Shown here: positions 17,612 to 26,357 of the stretch, in pieces
Position numbering within the stretch: position 1 is the stretch's first letter
How the letters are laid out: each line of letters begins with the position of its first letter
NCBI GenBank assembly: GCA_002307275.1
Contig: DBTX01000068.1
Location: 1 to 64,000 of the forward strand
Direction of reading: 5' to 3'
Origin: Hungateiclostridiaceae bacterium UBA1305
GTDB taxonomy: Bacteria > Bacillota > Clostridia > Acetivibrionales > DTU013
DNA: 64,000 nucleotides
Notes under the pieces: generated by a model
Seen by the model: only the letters and a program-made list of their open reading frames with translations
What the model was told of the DNA's origin: nothing
Databases searched by the model: none
Made by a program: the position numbers and the translations under genes

Positions 17612-18186
17612 CTTACTTCCTCCCTGCTTTGTGTGCCTACATAGTTGAGCAGCTTCTGTATTGCAAACAGCATGACGACCAGTGCAAGAAATACATAATA
17701 ATATGACTTGAAAATCGAGAACGCCACGTCCAATACTACAAAAAGCGCTCCGCCGATCAGTCTGAAAATATCGCTTACTACACCGAATACTGCGGATGTC
17801 GCACTGGAGAATGAGCTGAAGTAATCGCTTATTTTCTCAAAAGCATTAAATACACTTACCTGCTTCAGATCCGCTGCAAAAACCAGCAGAAGTATGATGG
17901 ATATCACTGTAGCGGCGTTGTACAGGAGTACGATACGCTTCGAGTATGTTTCGCTGCGTTGTTTCTCAATAACACCGACCTTCTCCATCACCATTGCTTC
18001 AAAATTGGCCGGAGGTTCTACTTCTGTCTGTGTTTCAATTGCCTTGAAAATCTCTTCCATGCAGTTGAACTCATCATTACAACTGCTGCAGCTTTTTAAA
18101 TGCTGCTTAAACTGAACATCTTCAATATCGTTACGTTCGCCGTCGAAATACTTCATGATATATTCTTTTGATAATTCACAGTTCAT
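17608..18186 (-). CDS. Zinc-finger anti-sigma factor
   Basis: 192 residues. The N-terminal ZAS domain has the HxxxCxxC motif as QHLKSCSSC near residue 28, preceded by FDGERNDIED, which is typical of anti-sigma factors that hold an ECF sigma in the cytoplasm. One or two membrane segments lie at about 85-105 and 145-180. It overlaps the sigma gene by four bases upstream and the bactofilin-like gene by four bases downstream, so the three genes are translationally coupled. Confidence 0.88.
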   Translation of the reverse strand: MNCELSKEYIMKYFDGERNDIEDVQFKQHLKSCSSCNDEFNCMEEIFKAIETQTEVEPPANFEAMVMEKVGVIEKQRSETYSKRIVLLYNAATVISIILLLVFAADLKQVSVFNAFEKISDYFSSFSSATSAVFGVVSDIFRLIGGALFVVLDVAFSIFKSYYYVFLALVVMLFAIQKLLNYVGTQSREEVR

Positions 18187-18737
18187 AATACCTCCTCCTT
18201 TCTATCCTGCATCAGTGCCTCCCTGAGCATCAATCTGGCCCGGTAAAGGCGGTTTTTTATAATTGTCATCGGTTCACCGAGTATCTTCGTCATCTCTTCA
18301 TAGGATACGCCGTTCTGGTGAAAGAGGATGACCGGCGTTCGGTACTTTTCAGGCAAGGACTGTATCGCCTTTCGGATCCTGAGCGTACGTTCCTTTTGAA
18401 TGTAGCTTGATTCCGGTGTATCAATGCCATTCGAAAAGTCTTCTATCTCTTCGATCGGCGTGGAATCCACTTTTTTCTTGCGATGCATATCAAGGCAAAG
18501 GTTTGTGGCTATTCTGACAGACCAGGTTGAAAATTTGTACTCAGGATTGTAACGGTCAAGTGCTTTGTAAATCCTGATGAAAACTTCCTGGGAGATGTCA
18601 CTGACCTCATCTTTGTCATTCATCATATTATATACAACGCTAAATATCAACTTTTTATATCGTGTCACAAGCTCTTCAAAATACTCTTGCTGCCCTGATA
18701 AACACTTTTGTATCAGTTCATAGTCGGTCAGCTCCAA
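18183..18737 (-). CDS. ECF-family RNA polymerase sigma factor (SigW-like)
   Basis: 184 residues with sigma region 2 (DEVSDISQEVFIRIYKALD, then FSTWSVRIATNLCLDMHRK) and region 4 (LPEKYRTPVILFHQNGVSYEEMTKIL). No region 3, so it is an ECF sigma of the SigW group, which normally responds to envelope stress and transcribes its own operon. I place the start at TTG 18737 with GGTGG ten bases upstream; an ATG at 18788 in the same frame has no ribosome site. I did not find a convincing SigW-type autoregulatory promoter upstream. Confidence 0.9.
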   Translation of the reverse strand: MELTDYELIQKCLSGQQEYFEELVTRYKKLIFSVVYNMMNDKDEVSDISQEVFIRIYKALDRYNPEYKFSTWSVRIATNLCLDMHRKKKVDSTPIEEIEDFSNGIDTPESSYIQKERTLRIRKAIQSLPEKYRTPVILFHQNGVSYEEMTKILGEPMTIIKNRLYRARLMLREALMQDRKEEVL

Positions 18738-18880
18738 TCGAGTCTCACCACCTTGCCTATAATGATTATACGATAAAGCGGCTTTCATGTCTTACGTTAT
18801 TATAAAATTTTGCAGAGTTTTTTATATTCATGCCATAAATATCAAATAATGATAAATTGAAAGCCGTGTGATAAACCATG

Positions 18881-18889
18881 TGATATAAT
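18881..18889 (+). promoter_or_regulatory. Candidate extended -10 promoter for the DUF192 gene
   Basis: TGATATAAT on the plus strand (TATAAT at 18884-18889), a perfect -10 with the TG extension, about 70 bases before the DUF192 start. A TTGAAA at 18857 is spaced 21 bases away, too far for a standard -35. Confidence 0.4.
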
Positions 18890-18957
18890 GTAAAGAAACG
18901 TTGAAGCTTTCCAAATACGGGACACTTCGAAGCTGAAGATGAAGGGAGGCTCTTTTT

Positions 18958-19314
18958 ATGATAATCAGGAATATTACACGCAATACAGTGTTAACAAATC
19001 AATGCGATCACGCACGAAGCTTCTTTGCCAGGCTCAAAGGCCTGCAGTTGAAAAAAGACCTTCCTGCAGGGAGCGGAATGCTTATCACACCCTGTAATTC
19101 AATCCATATGTTTTTTATGAGATTTCCTATAGATGCGATATTTTTGGATAAGGATCAGAATGTTCTGTATATCGAGGAAGATATCAAACCCTGGAGGATC
19201 TCGAAAGTCATAAAGAACTCCCGCAGCGTTCTGGAATTACCCGCCGGCACTGCGAAAGCCACAGGTACAATACTGTGTGACAGGCTGGAAATCAATCAAG
19301 CCGCTTCCACATGA
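18958..19314 (+). CDS. DUF192 (UPF0127) family protein
   Basis: 118 residues. Family signatures are visible: a basic start ending LKGLQLKKDLPAGSGMLI, the core CNSIHMFFMRFPIDAIFLD, and LPAGTA near the end. Function of the family is not known; many members are secreted, but this one has no signal peptide. GGGAGG lies about nine bases before the ATG. The 3' end overlaps rimI convergently by 23 bases. Confidence 0.85.
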   Translation: MIIRNITRNTVLTNQCDHARSFFARLKGLQLKKDLPAGSGMLITPCNSIHMFFMRFPIDAIFLDKDQNVLYIEEDIKPWRISKVIKNSRSVLELPAGTAKATGTILCDRLEINQAAST

Positions 19315-19825
19315 TTATCGCATCTTCATTGTTATCCGCGTAATATGCCTTTCGCATGCCGCCATCCGCAAAGCCGAACTTTTTGTACAATGCCTGGGCA
19401 GAATAGTTACTGCGTCTTACCTCAAGCGTCAGCGCTATGATGCCAAGCTTTTCAGCACTTGAAAGCAATGCTTCCAACAGCGCGCTTCCGACGCCGTAAT
19501 TCCTGAATTCCGGATGTACGGCTATATTGGTGATATGTCCCTCGTCCAGTATCTGCCACATACCTGCATAGCCTACTGCTTTACCGCCGATTCTACCAAC
19601 TGTTTCACATCCTGCATTGCAATCATAAGCAACCCCGCATTCGGCTGCATGACTGTCGGAAATCTGACTGCCTGTCAGCGCACAGAAATAAATCGCAATC
19701 TTGTTTTCAAGAAGCTCTTCTACAATCGACTGCCTCGACCATGGTATTTTAAAACTTAGATTTTCAACGACTACGATATCATTAATATGTTCACGGCTGG
19801 CCGCAACAATTTCGATATCCTTCAT
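19292..19825 (-). CDS. rimI: Ribosomal protein alanine acetyltransferase RimI-like GNAT
   Basis: GNAT-fold N-acetyltransferase, 177 residues. RimI acetylates the N-terminus of S18. The acetyl-CoA loop is present as NYGVGSALLEALL, followed by TLEVRRSNYSAQALYKKFGF, which is diagnostic of RimI. Compared with the usual 145-155 residues it has an extra 20-25 residues at about 55-80 (Cys/Gly-rich, with ECGVAYDCNAGCETVG) between strands. It overlaps tsaB by four bases, the standard Firmicute order tsaE-tsaB-rimI. Confidence 0.88.
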   Translation of the reverse strand: MKDIEIVAASREHINDIVVVENLSFKIPWSRQSIVEELLENKIAIYFCALTGSQISDSHAAECGVAYDCNAGCETVGRIGGKAVGYAGMWQILDEGHITNIAVHPEFRNYGVGSALLEALLSSAEKLGIIALTLEVRRSNYSAQALYKKFGFADGGMRKAYYADNNEDAIIMWKRLD

Positions 19826-20553
19826 ATCTCCTCTGCCCCCGTCTGAGTCCCATTTCGTTTTTCCCCGAATTCCCTCTCTGCCTGAGACTGTCTGAGATAA
19901 AAAGGCTTCAGGTCGTAGCTGCTGACAGTCTCACCCCTCTGCATCTGAAGCAAGGCAAGATGAGCAGCTGATGCAGCCATATGCTGTGTCAGAAAGTCCG
20001 GTGCGAAAATACAGCGGTCTCCGAGTTCTATCTTAAGAAAGTCCCTGTGTTGTGCCACCGCATCACCGGTAAAAAGGATTCCGGCGTTTTTATCTTCGAT
20101 CAGGCTGACGAGTTCGGAAACATGCACTCCCATATAGCCTGAAGTGTTTTCCATGATTCCGTTATGATATTTATATAACGCTGTATAGACCTGATTGTTC
20201 CTGGCATCAAGTATCGGGCAGACCAGTGTGTCCGCGGGTACTGGCAAAGCAGCTGCAAGCGCGTCCAGGGAAGGGATGCCCGCTGTTGGCTTCTGAGCCG
20301 CATATGCGATCGATTTGACGGTGGTAACGCCTATACGCAGTCCCGTAAAGGAACCCGGCCCGGTCACCGCTGCAAGGATATCCATATCGGCGACAGTCAT
20401 TTTCAGGCTGTTCAATATCTCCTGCAGCATCGGAACAAGCTTTTGCGAATGAGTCTTTTTATCATTGAGCATATACTCGGCCAAAAGACCTTGTTCATCT
20501 ACAATCGCTATACCAGCCATGGTTGTTGACGTATCAACGGCTAGTGCCCTCAT
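19822..20553 (-). CDS. tsaB: t6A biosynthesis protein TsaB
   Basis: Inactive ASKHA paralogue of TsaD that binds it and is required for tRNA t6A37 formation. 243 residues, starting ALAVDTSTTMAGIAI, with the hallmark VTGPGSFTGLRIG near residue 65 and PSLDALAA after it. Overlaps tsaE by four bases upstream and rimI by four bases downstream. The last 20 residues are charged and poorly conserved. Confidence 0.93.
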   Translation of the reverse strand: MRALAVDTSTTMAGIAIVDEQGLLAEYMLNDKKTHSQKLVPMLQEILNSLKMTVADMDILAAVTGPGSFTGLRIGVTTVKSIAYAAQKPTAGIPSLDALAAALPVPADTLVCPILDARNNQVYTALYKYHNGIMENTSGYMGVHVSELVSLIEDKNAGILFTGDAVAQHRDFLKIELGDRCIFAPDFLTQHMAASAAHLALLQMQRGETVSSYDLKPFYLRQSQAEREFGEKRNGTQTGAEEI

Positions 20554-21014
20554 TCGGTAAGCCTCCCTTCATAATCTGCGGACCTGAGTCCATGGAACTT
20601 CATTGTAATAAGCCTGCTGTCGGGCTTGTCTGTATTATCTTTTTCAATGAATACTTCGATCCGGTCAGGCGGCAGGATGTCCCTGATCAATTCGGCCCAT
20701 TCTATGACAGTGATACCCTCGCCTGAAATATATTCATCATACCCGGTCTCAAACATTTCACCCGGATCGCCTATCCTGTAGACATCAAAGTGGTACAACG
20801 GCAAATCGCCTTCATATTCATTCACAATCGTAAACGTGGGGCTGGTTATGTAGCCTCCGATTCCAAGCGCTTTGGCAATGCCGCCGGTAAATGCGGTCTT
20901 TCCTGTGCCCAGATCACCTGTCAGACATACCGTGTCGCCTTTTTGAAGGATTACACCAAGCCGCCGCCCGAGCTCTGCAGTTTCCTCTGCAGAGCCTGCC
21001 TTGAATCTTATCAT
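20550..21014 (-). CDS. tsaE: t6A biosynthesis ATPase TsaE
   Basis: P-loop ATPase of the TsaBDE complex, 154 residues. Walker A is LTGDLGTGKTAFTGGIA near residue 36; ITSPTFTIVNEY and LYHFDVYRIGDP are family-specific, and GITVIEWAE carries the Walker B-type acid. It overlaps both neighbours by four bases. Confidence 0.93.
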   Translation of the reverse strand: MIRFKAGSAEETAELGRRLGVILQKGDTVCLTGDLGTGKTAFTGGIAKALGIGGYITSPTFTIVNEYEGDLPLYHFDVYRIGDPGEMFETGYDEYISGEGITVIEWAELIRDILPPDRIEVFIEKDNTDKPDSRLITMKFHGLRSADYEGRLTE

Positions 21015-22192
21015 AAACGTTTAACCACCTGACCGTTGATTATCGTATAAAGTACTTTCGTTTTCAAATCGAGCGGAGGCCCGTCCATAATAATAATATC
21101 CGCATCTTTGCCGGTCTCCAGACTCCCAACCCTGTCGGAAATTCCAGTTATTTCTGCCGCATTGATCGTTATTGCCTTCAAAGCTTCCTGCTCATCCATT
21201 CCCTCTTTTACCGCAACAGCTGCACAAAGCGGCAGATACTGAACCGGTGTGCATGGGTGATCCGTCATGATCGCTATTTTCAAACCTGCTCTGGACAGTA
21301 TACCCGGTGATTTGACGCTTTGATTCTTTAATTCGATTTTGGACCTGTCCGTCAGGAAAGGTCCAGTTATAACCGATGTGTTTTCCTCTAAAAGAATGTC
21401 TGTAATCAGATGGCCCTCCGTGCAGTGTTCTATTGTCACATGAATGTCAAATTCTTTTGCAATACGGAGCGCTGTCAATATATCGTCAGCCCTGTGCGCA
21501 TGCGCTTTTAGCGGCATTTCGCCCTTCAACACCCTCATCAGTGCTTCCAGCTTCATATCATAATCCGGCTTGTCAAAATTTTCACTGTCACGTTCATAAT
21601 CATCGAGCATCTGCCTGTATTCCTTTGCCTTCATGAGGCTCTCCCTCAGGATAGCCGCAGTTGCCATTCTGGTCATCGGTGACTGCCTTTTCTCATGATA
21701 CACGGACTTGGGATTCTCGCCAAAAGCGATCTTCATTGCAACTGGTTCCTTCAGTATCATATCTTCAACACTGCGGCCATAAGTCTTGAGTGCTGCAAAT
21801 TGTCCGCCGATGACATTAGCACTTCCCGGACCCGTTACAACTGTAGTGATACCGTTTTCCCTCGCCTCGACAAAAGCCCTGTCAGCATGATATATTCCAT
21901 CGATCGCTCTGAGCTGGGGAGTTACAGGATCAGTCATTTCATTACTGTCTTCGCCTTCAAATCCGACCCCGTCTTCGCACATGCCAACATGGCAATGAGC
22001 ATCAATAAAGCCCGGCAGCACATAGCAGCCCCTTGCATCAATCACCTCGGAACAACCTGCCGCTTCCAGTTTTTCCACTTCTGCAGCATCACAACCGAGT
22101 GCTGTTATTTTTCCCGCTTCTGCTGCAATGTATCCGTTCTCATATTCGCTGCCCGCCATGGTCAGCAGTCTGGCATTCTTTATTAATAGCAT
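21011..22192 (-). CDS. Imidazolonepropionase-like amidohydrolase
   Basis: 393-residue metal-dependent hydrolase of the amidohydrolase superfamily (COG1228 type). It has the metal motif GFIDAHCHVG near residue 63, a probable ligand in KAHAHRADD near residue 225, IEHCTEGH near 250, the catalytic Asp in MTDHPCTPV near 310, and the C-terminal VGSLETGKDADIIIMDG. Substrate unknown. I start at ATG 22192, with GGAGGG four bases upstream. It is the first gene of an operon in which tsaE, tsaB and rimI each overlap the previous gene by four bases, an unusual partner for t6A genes. Confidence 0.88.
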   Translation of the reverse strand: MLLIKNARLLTMAGSEYENGYIAAEAGKITALGCDAAEVEKLEAAGCSEVIDARGCYVLPGFIDAHCHVGMCEDGVGFEGEDSNEMTDPVTPQLRAIDGIYHADRAFVEARENGITTVVTGPGSANVIGGQFAALKTYGRSVEDMILKEPVAMKIAFGENPKSVYHEKRQSPMTRMATAAILRESLMKAKEYRQMLDDYERDSENFDKPDYDMKLEALMRVLKGEMPLKAHAHRADDILTALRIAKEFDIHVTIEHCTEGHLITDILLEENTSVITGPFLTDRSKIELKNQSVKSPGILSRAGLKIAIMTDHPCTPVQYLPLCAAVAVKEGMDEQEALKAITINAAEITGISDRVGSLETGKDADIIIMDGPPLDLKTKVLYTIINGQVVKRL

Positions 22193-22223
22193 CTGACCCT
22201 CCAAAAACCAAGAAAATACAGAA

Positions 22224-22244
22224 GGAACGGTGGTATACCGTTCC
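22224..22244 (-). terminator. Terminator after rpsI
   Basis: Seven-base stem GGAACGG/CCGTTCC with a seven-base loop, followed on the minus strand by TTCTGTATTTTC. It ends the rplM-rpsI transcript before the amidohydrolase gene. Confidence 0.5.
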
Positions 22245-22273
22245 CTGTTTTGCTGCTATATTCGTTATTATTA

Positions 22274-22669
22274 TTATCTCTTTGAGAACTGTGGCGCCCT
22301 TCTTGCTTTTTTGAGACCGTATTTCTTTCTTTCTTTCATTCTCGGGTCTCTTGTAAGGAATCCGGCTTTTTTAAGCACAGGCCTTAATTCTTCATTCAGC
22401 TTGAGCAATGCTCTTGAAATACCGTGTCTGATAGCGCCTGCCTGGCCAGTGAAGCCACCGCCTGTGACTTTGCACAAGACATCGAATTTTTCTGCTGTAT
22501 CCGTCAGCACTAATGGCTGCTTTACGATAACCTTGAGTGTTGCCAGTCCAAAATAATCGTCAAGGGTTCTATCGTTAATAAGAAATTTTCCTTCTCCAGG
22601 AACAAGCCTGACTCGTGCTACAGATTTCTTCCTTCTACCTGTTCCATAATACTGAATTTTAAGTGCCAT
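22274..22669 (-). CDS. rpsI: 30S ribosomal protein S9
   Basis: 131 residues, normal length. The start IQYYGTGRRKKSVARVRL, the VTGGGFTGQAGAIRHGI core and the C-terminal basic tail KYGLKKARRAPQFSKR that reaches the P-site tRNA are all present. It follows rplM by 20 bases in the standard pair. Confidence 0.98.
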   Translation of the reverse strand: MALKIQYYGTGRRKKSVARVRLVPGEGKFLINDRTLDDYFGLATLKVIVKQPLVLTDTAEKFDVLCKVTGGGFTGQAGAIRHGISRALLKLNEELRPVLKKAGFLTRDPRMKERKKYGLKKARRAPQFSKR

Positions 22670-22689
22670 ATTATTGCTCCTCCCTCCAA

Positions 22690-23124
22690 TTAAACATTAA
22701 TTTCCAAAATTTCGGGTTTCTGTGCCTGCTGCTCGTGTTCAGCACCCTTGTAAACCATGAGTTTCCTGTACATTGCACGTCCCAGGCTGTTATGGGGGAG
22801 CATTCCCTTTACGGCAAGTTCTATTACCTTCTCAGGTGTTTTAGCCATAAGCGTCCTTGCATTTACTTCCTTCATTCCGCCTGGCCAACCTGAATGATGT
22901 CTGTAAATCTTCTGATCCAGCTTGTTGCCGGTCAAAACAACTTTTTCCGCATTAATCACGATTACATGATCACCTGTATCAACATGAGGCGTATAGGTGG
23001 GTTTGTTCTTGCCTCTCAATACACTTGCCACTTCACTTGCGAGTCTTCCCAGCGGCTTACCGTCTGCGTCGACTACATACCATTTCCTGTTAACTTCTTC
23101 GACTTTTGCCATGAAAGTTTTCAT
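22690..23124 (-). CDS. rplM: 50S ribosomal protein L13
   Basis: 144 residues with YVVDADGKPLGRLASEVA near the start, YTPHVDTGDHVIVINAEKV, the YRHHSGWPGG motif and KGMLPHNSLGR. First gene of the rplM-rpsI pair. The 299-base leader holds a GC-rich hairpin that could be an L13 autoregulation site. Confidence 0.98.
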   Translation of the reverse strand: MKTFMAKVEEVNRKWYVVDADGKPLGRLASEVASVLRGKNKPTYTPHVDTGDHVIVINAEKVVLTGNKLDQKIYRHHSGWPGGMKEVNARTLMAKTPEKVIELAVKGMLPHNSLGRAMYRKLMVYKGAEHEQQAQKPEILEINV

Positions 23125-23169
23125 GTGTTACCTTTCCTCCTTGACTACCCTAACATATATACATATCAT

Positions 23170-23202
23170 ACCGGCCTTAAACACAGCATGAAACTTGCCG
23201 GT
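23170..23202 (-). promoter_or_regulatory. Leader hairpin upstream of rplM (possible L13 leader)
   Basis: ACCGGC ... GCCGGT inverted repeat with a 21-base loop, about 45 bases before the rplM start in the leader. Firmicute rplM mRNAs often carry an L13-leader structure; I cannot confirm a match to that model. On the plus strand it is followed by CTTTTT, but no plus-strand gene ends here. The rest of 23125-23423 shows only a 32-base fragment (23381-23412) resembling the left end of the MITE-like element. Confidence 0.4.
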
Positions 23203-23423
23203 CTTTTTGGCACTTTTTAATAATAATACAGAAAGCTCACCTCTGTCAAGAGCAAATTACGATAATTTCAATTTATCTCTCATTATCTCTCCTTTATTAC
23301 CTAAATATACTTATATCTCTGTGTTAATCGTCCGCCATATCACTTTTTATAAAATCCGTGTTTTCCGAATCTTTTTTCGTTATAACGCATCAGTCCAAAG
23401 AAAATTTTCCGAGCCGCTTTCAG

Positions 23424-24185
23424 TTATACGCCCTGCGTAGTAAAGCTGTCGTCATAATAGACCTCAACGAGATACAAGCCATGGGCAGGGGCTGTCCTGC
23501 CCGCCTTCCTCCTGTCAAGAGCAGTGATCATATCAGGTACGGTGTCCGGGTCCATTTTGCCCTGGCCTACTTCAACAAGCGTACCTGCGATTATGCGCAC
23601 CATGTTATACAGAAATCCATTTCCCATTACTGTAAATGTGATCAGCTCGTTATCCCTTTCAACGCAGGCTTGTGTTATTGTCCGGACAGCTGTTTTAACA
23701 CTTCCCCCTGTCGAACTGAATGAGGTGAAATCATGCGTACCAATGAAATATGCGGCAGCGCGGTTCATTGCATCAACGTCGAGCGGATAAAAAATATGAT
23801 ACGCTCTATGCCGTAAAAGCGCCGAGGGGAAGGTGGAATTATAGAAAAGGTAGCGGTATTTTTTCCCTTTCGTACTGAATCGCGAGTGGAAATCAGGGGC
23901 AACCTCTTCTGATTTCTTCACTGTGATGTCCTCGGGCAGCAGTGTATTTAGTGCAAATGCGAACTTATCCGCCGGAATGGTTGTTTCAGTAAAAAAATTG
24001 CACACCTGACCAAACGCATGCACACCTGTATCAGTCCTGCTTGCGCCTGTAATACTGCTTTTTTCACGCGTTAATTTGCTCACGGCATCCGCTACGATGT
24101 CCTGGACTGTCTTTGCATTGATCTGGCTTTGCCAGCCGTGATAAACCGTTCCATCATATTCTATTGTAAGCTTGATATTTCTCAT
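23424..24185 (-). CDS. truA: tRNA pseudouridine(38-40) synthase TruA
   Basis: 253 residues. The catalytic aspartate is in the motif SSITGASRTDTGVHAFGQV near residue 50. The start IKLTIEYDGTVYHGWQ and the late FLYNMVRIIAGTLVEVG are diagnostic. It lies 18 bases after the hexokinase gene and before rplM; the usual neighbour ecfT is displaced by the hexokinase. Confidence 0.96.
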   Translation of the reverse strand: MRNIKLTIEYDGTVYHGWQSQINAKTVQDIVADAVSKLTREKSSITGASRTDTGVHAFGQVCNFFTETTIPADKFAFALNTLLPEDITVKKSEEVAPDFHSRFSTKGKKYRYLFYNSTFPSALLRHRAYHIFYPLDVDAMNRAAAYFIGTHDFTSFSSTGGSVKTAVRTITQACVERDNELITFTVMGNGFLYNMVRIIAGTLVEVGQGKMDPDTVPDMITALDRRKAGRTAPAHGLYLVEVYYDDSFTTQGV

Positions 24186-24203
24186 ATTCTCTCTTTGAAG
24201 CAG

Positions 24204-25517
24204 CTAGTTCAGCAAGCCTGCAATGGCAGTGCCGATCAGTGTTCCATTGTCCACCTTCGCGAACTCGCAGTAAATGCCTTTCGCTTCATTCGTATAGGTC
24301 TTGATATAGTGATCCAGTTTTGTCCTGAAAAGCTTCGATTTATAGAAGGTCGAGCCATCAGCGGTAATACAGGCAGGCGCACAGGGATTCCTGCCCTTTC
24401 CGGTTTTTTCAAGCACGGCTGTCAGGCTGAATGCCACATACTTTGCCGCCCTTTCAAGCACACCGTCTATGAGGTGGTAGAGAACGGTCCGATCCTCCTC
24501 ATTGCCTGAAGCGTTGCAGCATACCGCCAAAGTATTACTTCCGAATGGCCAGAACAGGAAATCATCGATCTCTTTGGATGCCAGGCTTTGAATACGCTCA
24601 AACGCAGATGCGAATTTTGATGTAATTATCCCATCACAAATAGCTTTCTTCAATACCGTATAAATCAGCGCACCTTGGTACGCTCCCGATATCGCCTTTT
24701 CAAAAGCATAATCGCCCGGGTTAACCGTTGTTCTGTCAAGTTCCAGGTCCATTACTCCCCGCGGAGCCTTACTATAACCACCTGACTCCATATTTATCAG
24801 CATCGTACCGTCATTATTCCTGAGTTCGGGAACTTTACCGATGTTTGAACATTTCTCCGCATAACAGATATTCGTACCGGTCCCGAGTATGAAACCGATA
24901 TAGCTGTCAAAAACCCTTCCCGGTGATGACGCCTTTCCAGCCAGCAGCGTTGCAACGGTATCGTTGAGAACGATGATGCTCTTCTGCTCTGTGCAGCCAC
25001 GTTTTCTGAAAACCTTCATGAGGCTTTCCCCGAGATTTTCGCCCTCCACATCCCTGACCTTCACCTCTTTGGTGAATCTTATCAGCCTGCCATCCCTGTT
25101 CGGTAAGATTTCGACGGGATAGGAAAAACAGAAGCTGATTTTGCTGCTTCTGTGAAGTACAGGTATAATGTAATCCGCCATTGTTTCAAAAAATTCATCC
25201 TTGGAGATTTCTCCTTTTGTACCCGGCATGGAATAGTTCTGAAAATCTTCTATCACTACTTTGCTATTTTCATCAAAATGGATCACAGCGACCCTGAAGT
25301 TGGTACCGCCGGCATCGATTGCAATGACGGGTTCATTCAGCGGCAATTCCTTTTCAACGCCGATATAGGTCGGGATCATCAACAGTGAAGATGAGCCGTC
25401 CAGCCCGCTTTGCATTTCGTTGGCAAATGTCTGGCAATTCTGCTCAAAGTCTACATTTGCCGCATCCATACCATATTTGCTGAAAAAGCTTTTTACCTTT
25501 TCCTTCAAATCACTCAT
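24204..25517 (-). CDS. Hexokinase of the eukaryotic (ASKHA) type
   Basis: 437 residues. ATP-dependent hexose phosphorylation is expected. Phosphate-1 motif AIDAGGTNFRVAVI near residue 65, sugar-binding SFCFSYPVEILPN near 130, the catalytic-region NDTVATLLAG near 185, phosphate-2 motif GFILGTGTNICY near 210 and a glucose-contact block INMESGGYSKAPRG match the eukaryotic hexokinase family rather than bacterial ROK glucokinases. I start at ATG 25517 with GGGAGG six bases upstream. It lies between ecfT and truA, which are adjacent in most Firmicutes, so it is an insertion into a conserved operon. Sugar preference cannot be read from sequence. Confidence 0.9.
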   Translation of the reverse strand: MSDLKEKVKSFFSKYGMDAANVDFEQNCQTFANEMQSGLDGSSSLLMIPTYIGVEKELPLNEPVIAIDAGGTNFRVAVIHFDENSKVVIEDFQNYSMPGTKGEISKDEFFETMADYIIPVLHRSSKISFCFSYPVEILPNRDGRLIRFTKEVKVRDVEGENLGESLMKVFRKRGCTEQKSIIVLNDTVATLLAGKASSPGRVFDSYIGFILGTGTNICYAEKCSNIGKVPELRNNDGTMLINMESGGYSKAPRGVMDLELDRTTVNPGDYAFEKAISGAYQGALIYTVLKKAICDGIITSKFASAFERIQSLASKEIDDFLFWPFGSNTLAVCCNASGNEEDRTVLYHLIDGVLERAAKYVAFSLTAVLEKTGKGRNPCAPACITADGSTFYKSKLFRTKLDHYIKTYTNEAKGIYCEFAKVDNGTLIGTAIAGLLN

Positions 25518-25553
25518 TGCGAACCTCCCACAGTTCAAGTCTTCCTATATTTA

Positions 25554-26357
25554 TTAAAATAACTGCAAAATTAATACGGTGGAGAATATAAGGAACGTTG
25601 TCAGTGAGACTGCCAGATCTGCAGCTGTAAACCTCAGCTGTCTCATTCTGGTCCTTCCCGTACCGCCCCTGTAGCACCTTGCTTCCATAGCCGTGGCCAG
25701 TTCGTCGGCCCTTCTGAATGCACTTACAAACAGAGGCACCAGCACCGGAACAAAGCTTTTGGCACGCTGTACCAGATTGCCCGTATCAAAATCGGCGCCT
25801 CTTGCCGCCTGCGCCTTCATGATCTTATCCGTCTCCTCAAGCAGCGTCGGTATGAATCTGAGTGCGATTGACATCATCATTGCAAGCTCATGCGCCGGAA
25901 TCCCTATCCTCTTGAACGGATTCAGCAACTTCTCGATACCATCGGTCAGCAGGATCGGCGTAGTGGTGAAGGTCAGCAGTGATCCGCTGATGATGATCAG
26001 TGCAAGCCTCGTCGCAAGTTTTGCAGCTAATATCAGGCCCTCCCAGGTTACATATTTAAGTGGGACAACATCAGAAACAGGTGTTCCGATAGTCGTAAAC
26101 ACATTAACGACGGCAGTGAAGACGATTATGAGCAGAAGAGGCTTCAGACCCCTGAGAGTATATTTTAGCGGCACTCCGGATATCTCAACGCTGAGAATGA
26201 TGAAAGCCGTTACAGCCAAAAAGGTCCAGAAGGAGTTTAAAAGAAAAATCACCACCATAAATACGAGGGATAATATAATCTTCGTTCTGGGATCAGCCCG
26301 GTGTATGACGGAGTCACCGGGTATGTACTGGCCTATTGTTATATTATTCATCAGCAT
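25554..26357 (-). CDS. ecfT: ECF transporter transmembrane protein EcfT
   Basis: 267 residues, five to six membrane segments. It starts with VIHRADPRTKIILSLVF, and the cytoplasmic coupling helices carry AQAARGADF near residue 190 and AMEARCYRGG near 235, the two ARG-type motifs that contact EcfA1 and EcfA2. It overlaps ecfA2 by seven bases. It serves vitamin S-components encoded elsewhere; none is in this window. Confidence 0.95.
   Translation of the reverse strand: MLMNNITIGQYIPGDSVIHRADPRTKIILSLVFMVVIFLLNSFWTFLAVTAFIILSVEISGVPLKYTLRGLKPLLLIIVFTAVVNVFTTIGTPVSDVVPLKYVTWEGLILAAKLATRLALIIISGSLLTFTTTPILLTDGIEKLLNPFKRIGIPAHELAMMMSIALRFIPTLLEETDKIMKAQAARGADFDTGNLVQRAKSFVPVLVPLFVSAFRRADELATAMEARCYRGGTGRTRMRQLRFTAADLAVSLTTFLIFSTVLILQLF

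Noticed and set aside
18700..18840. SigW-type autoregulatory promoter
   Set aside because: I looked for a TGAAAC-type -35 with CGTA sixteen bases on and found only a poor match (TGCAAA with a twelve-base spacing).
23170..23207. Plus-strand terminator
   Set aside because: The hairpin is followed by CTTTTT on the plus strand, but no plus-strand gene lies upstream; a leader role for rplM fits better.
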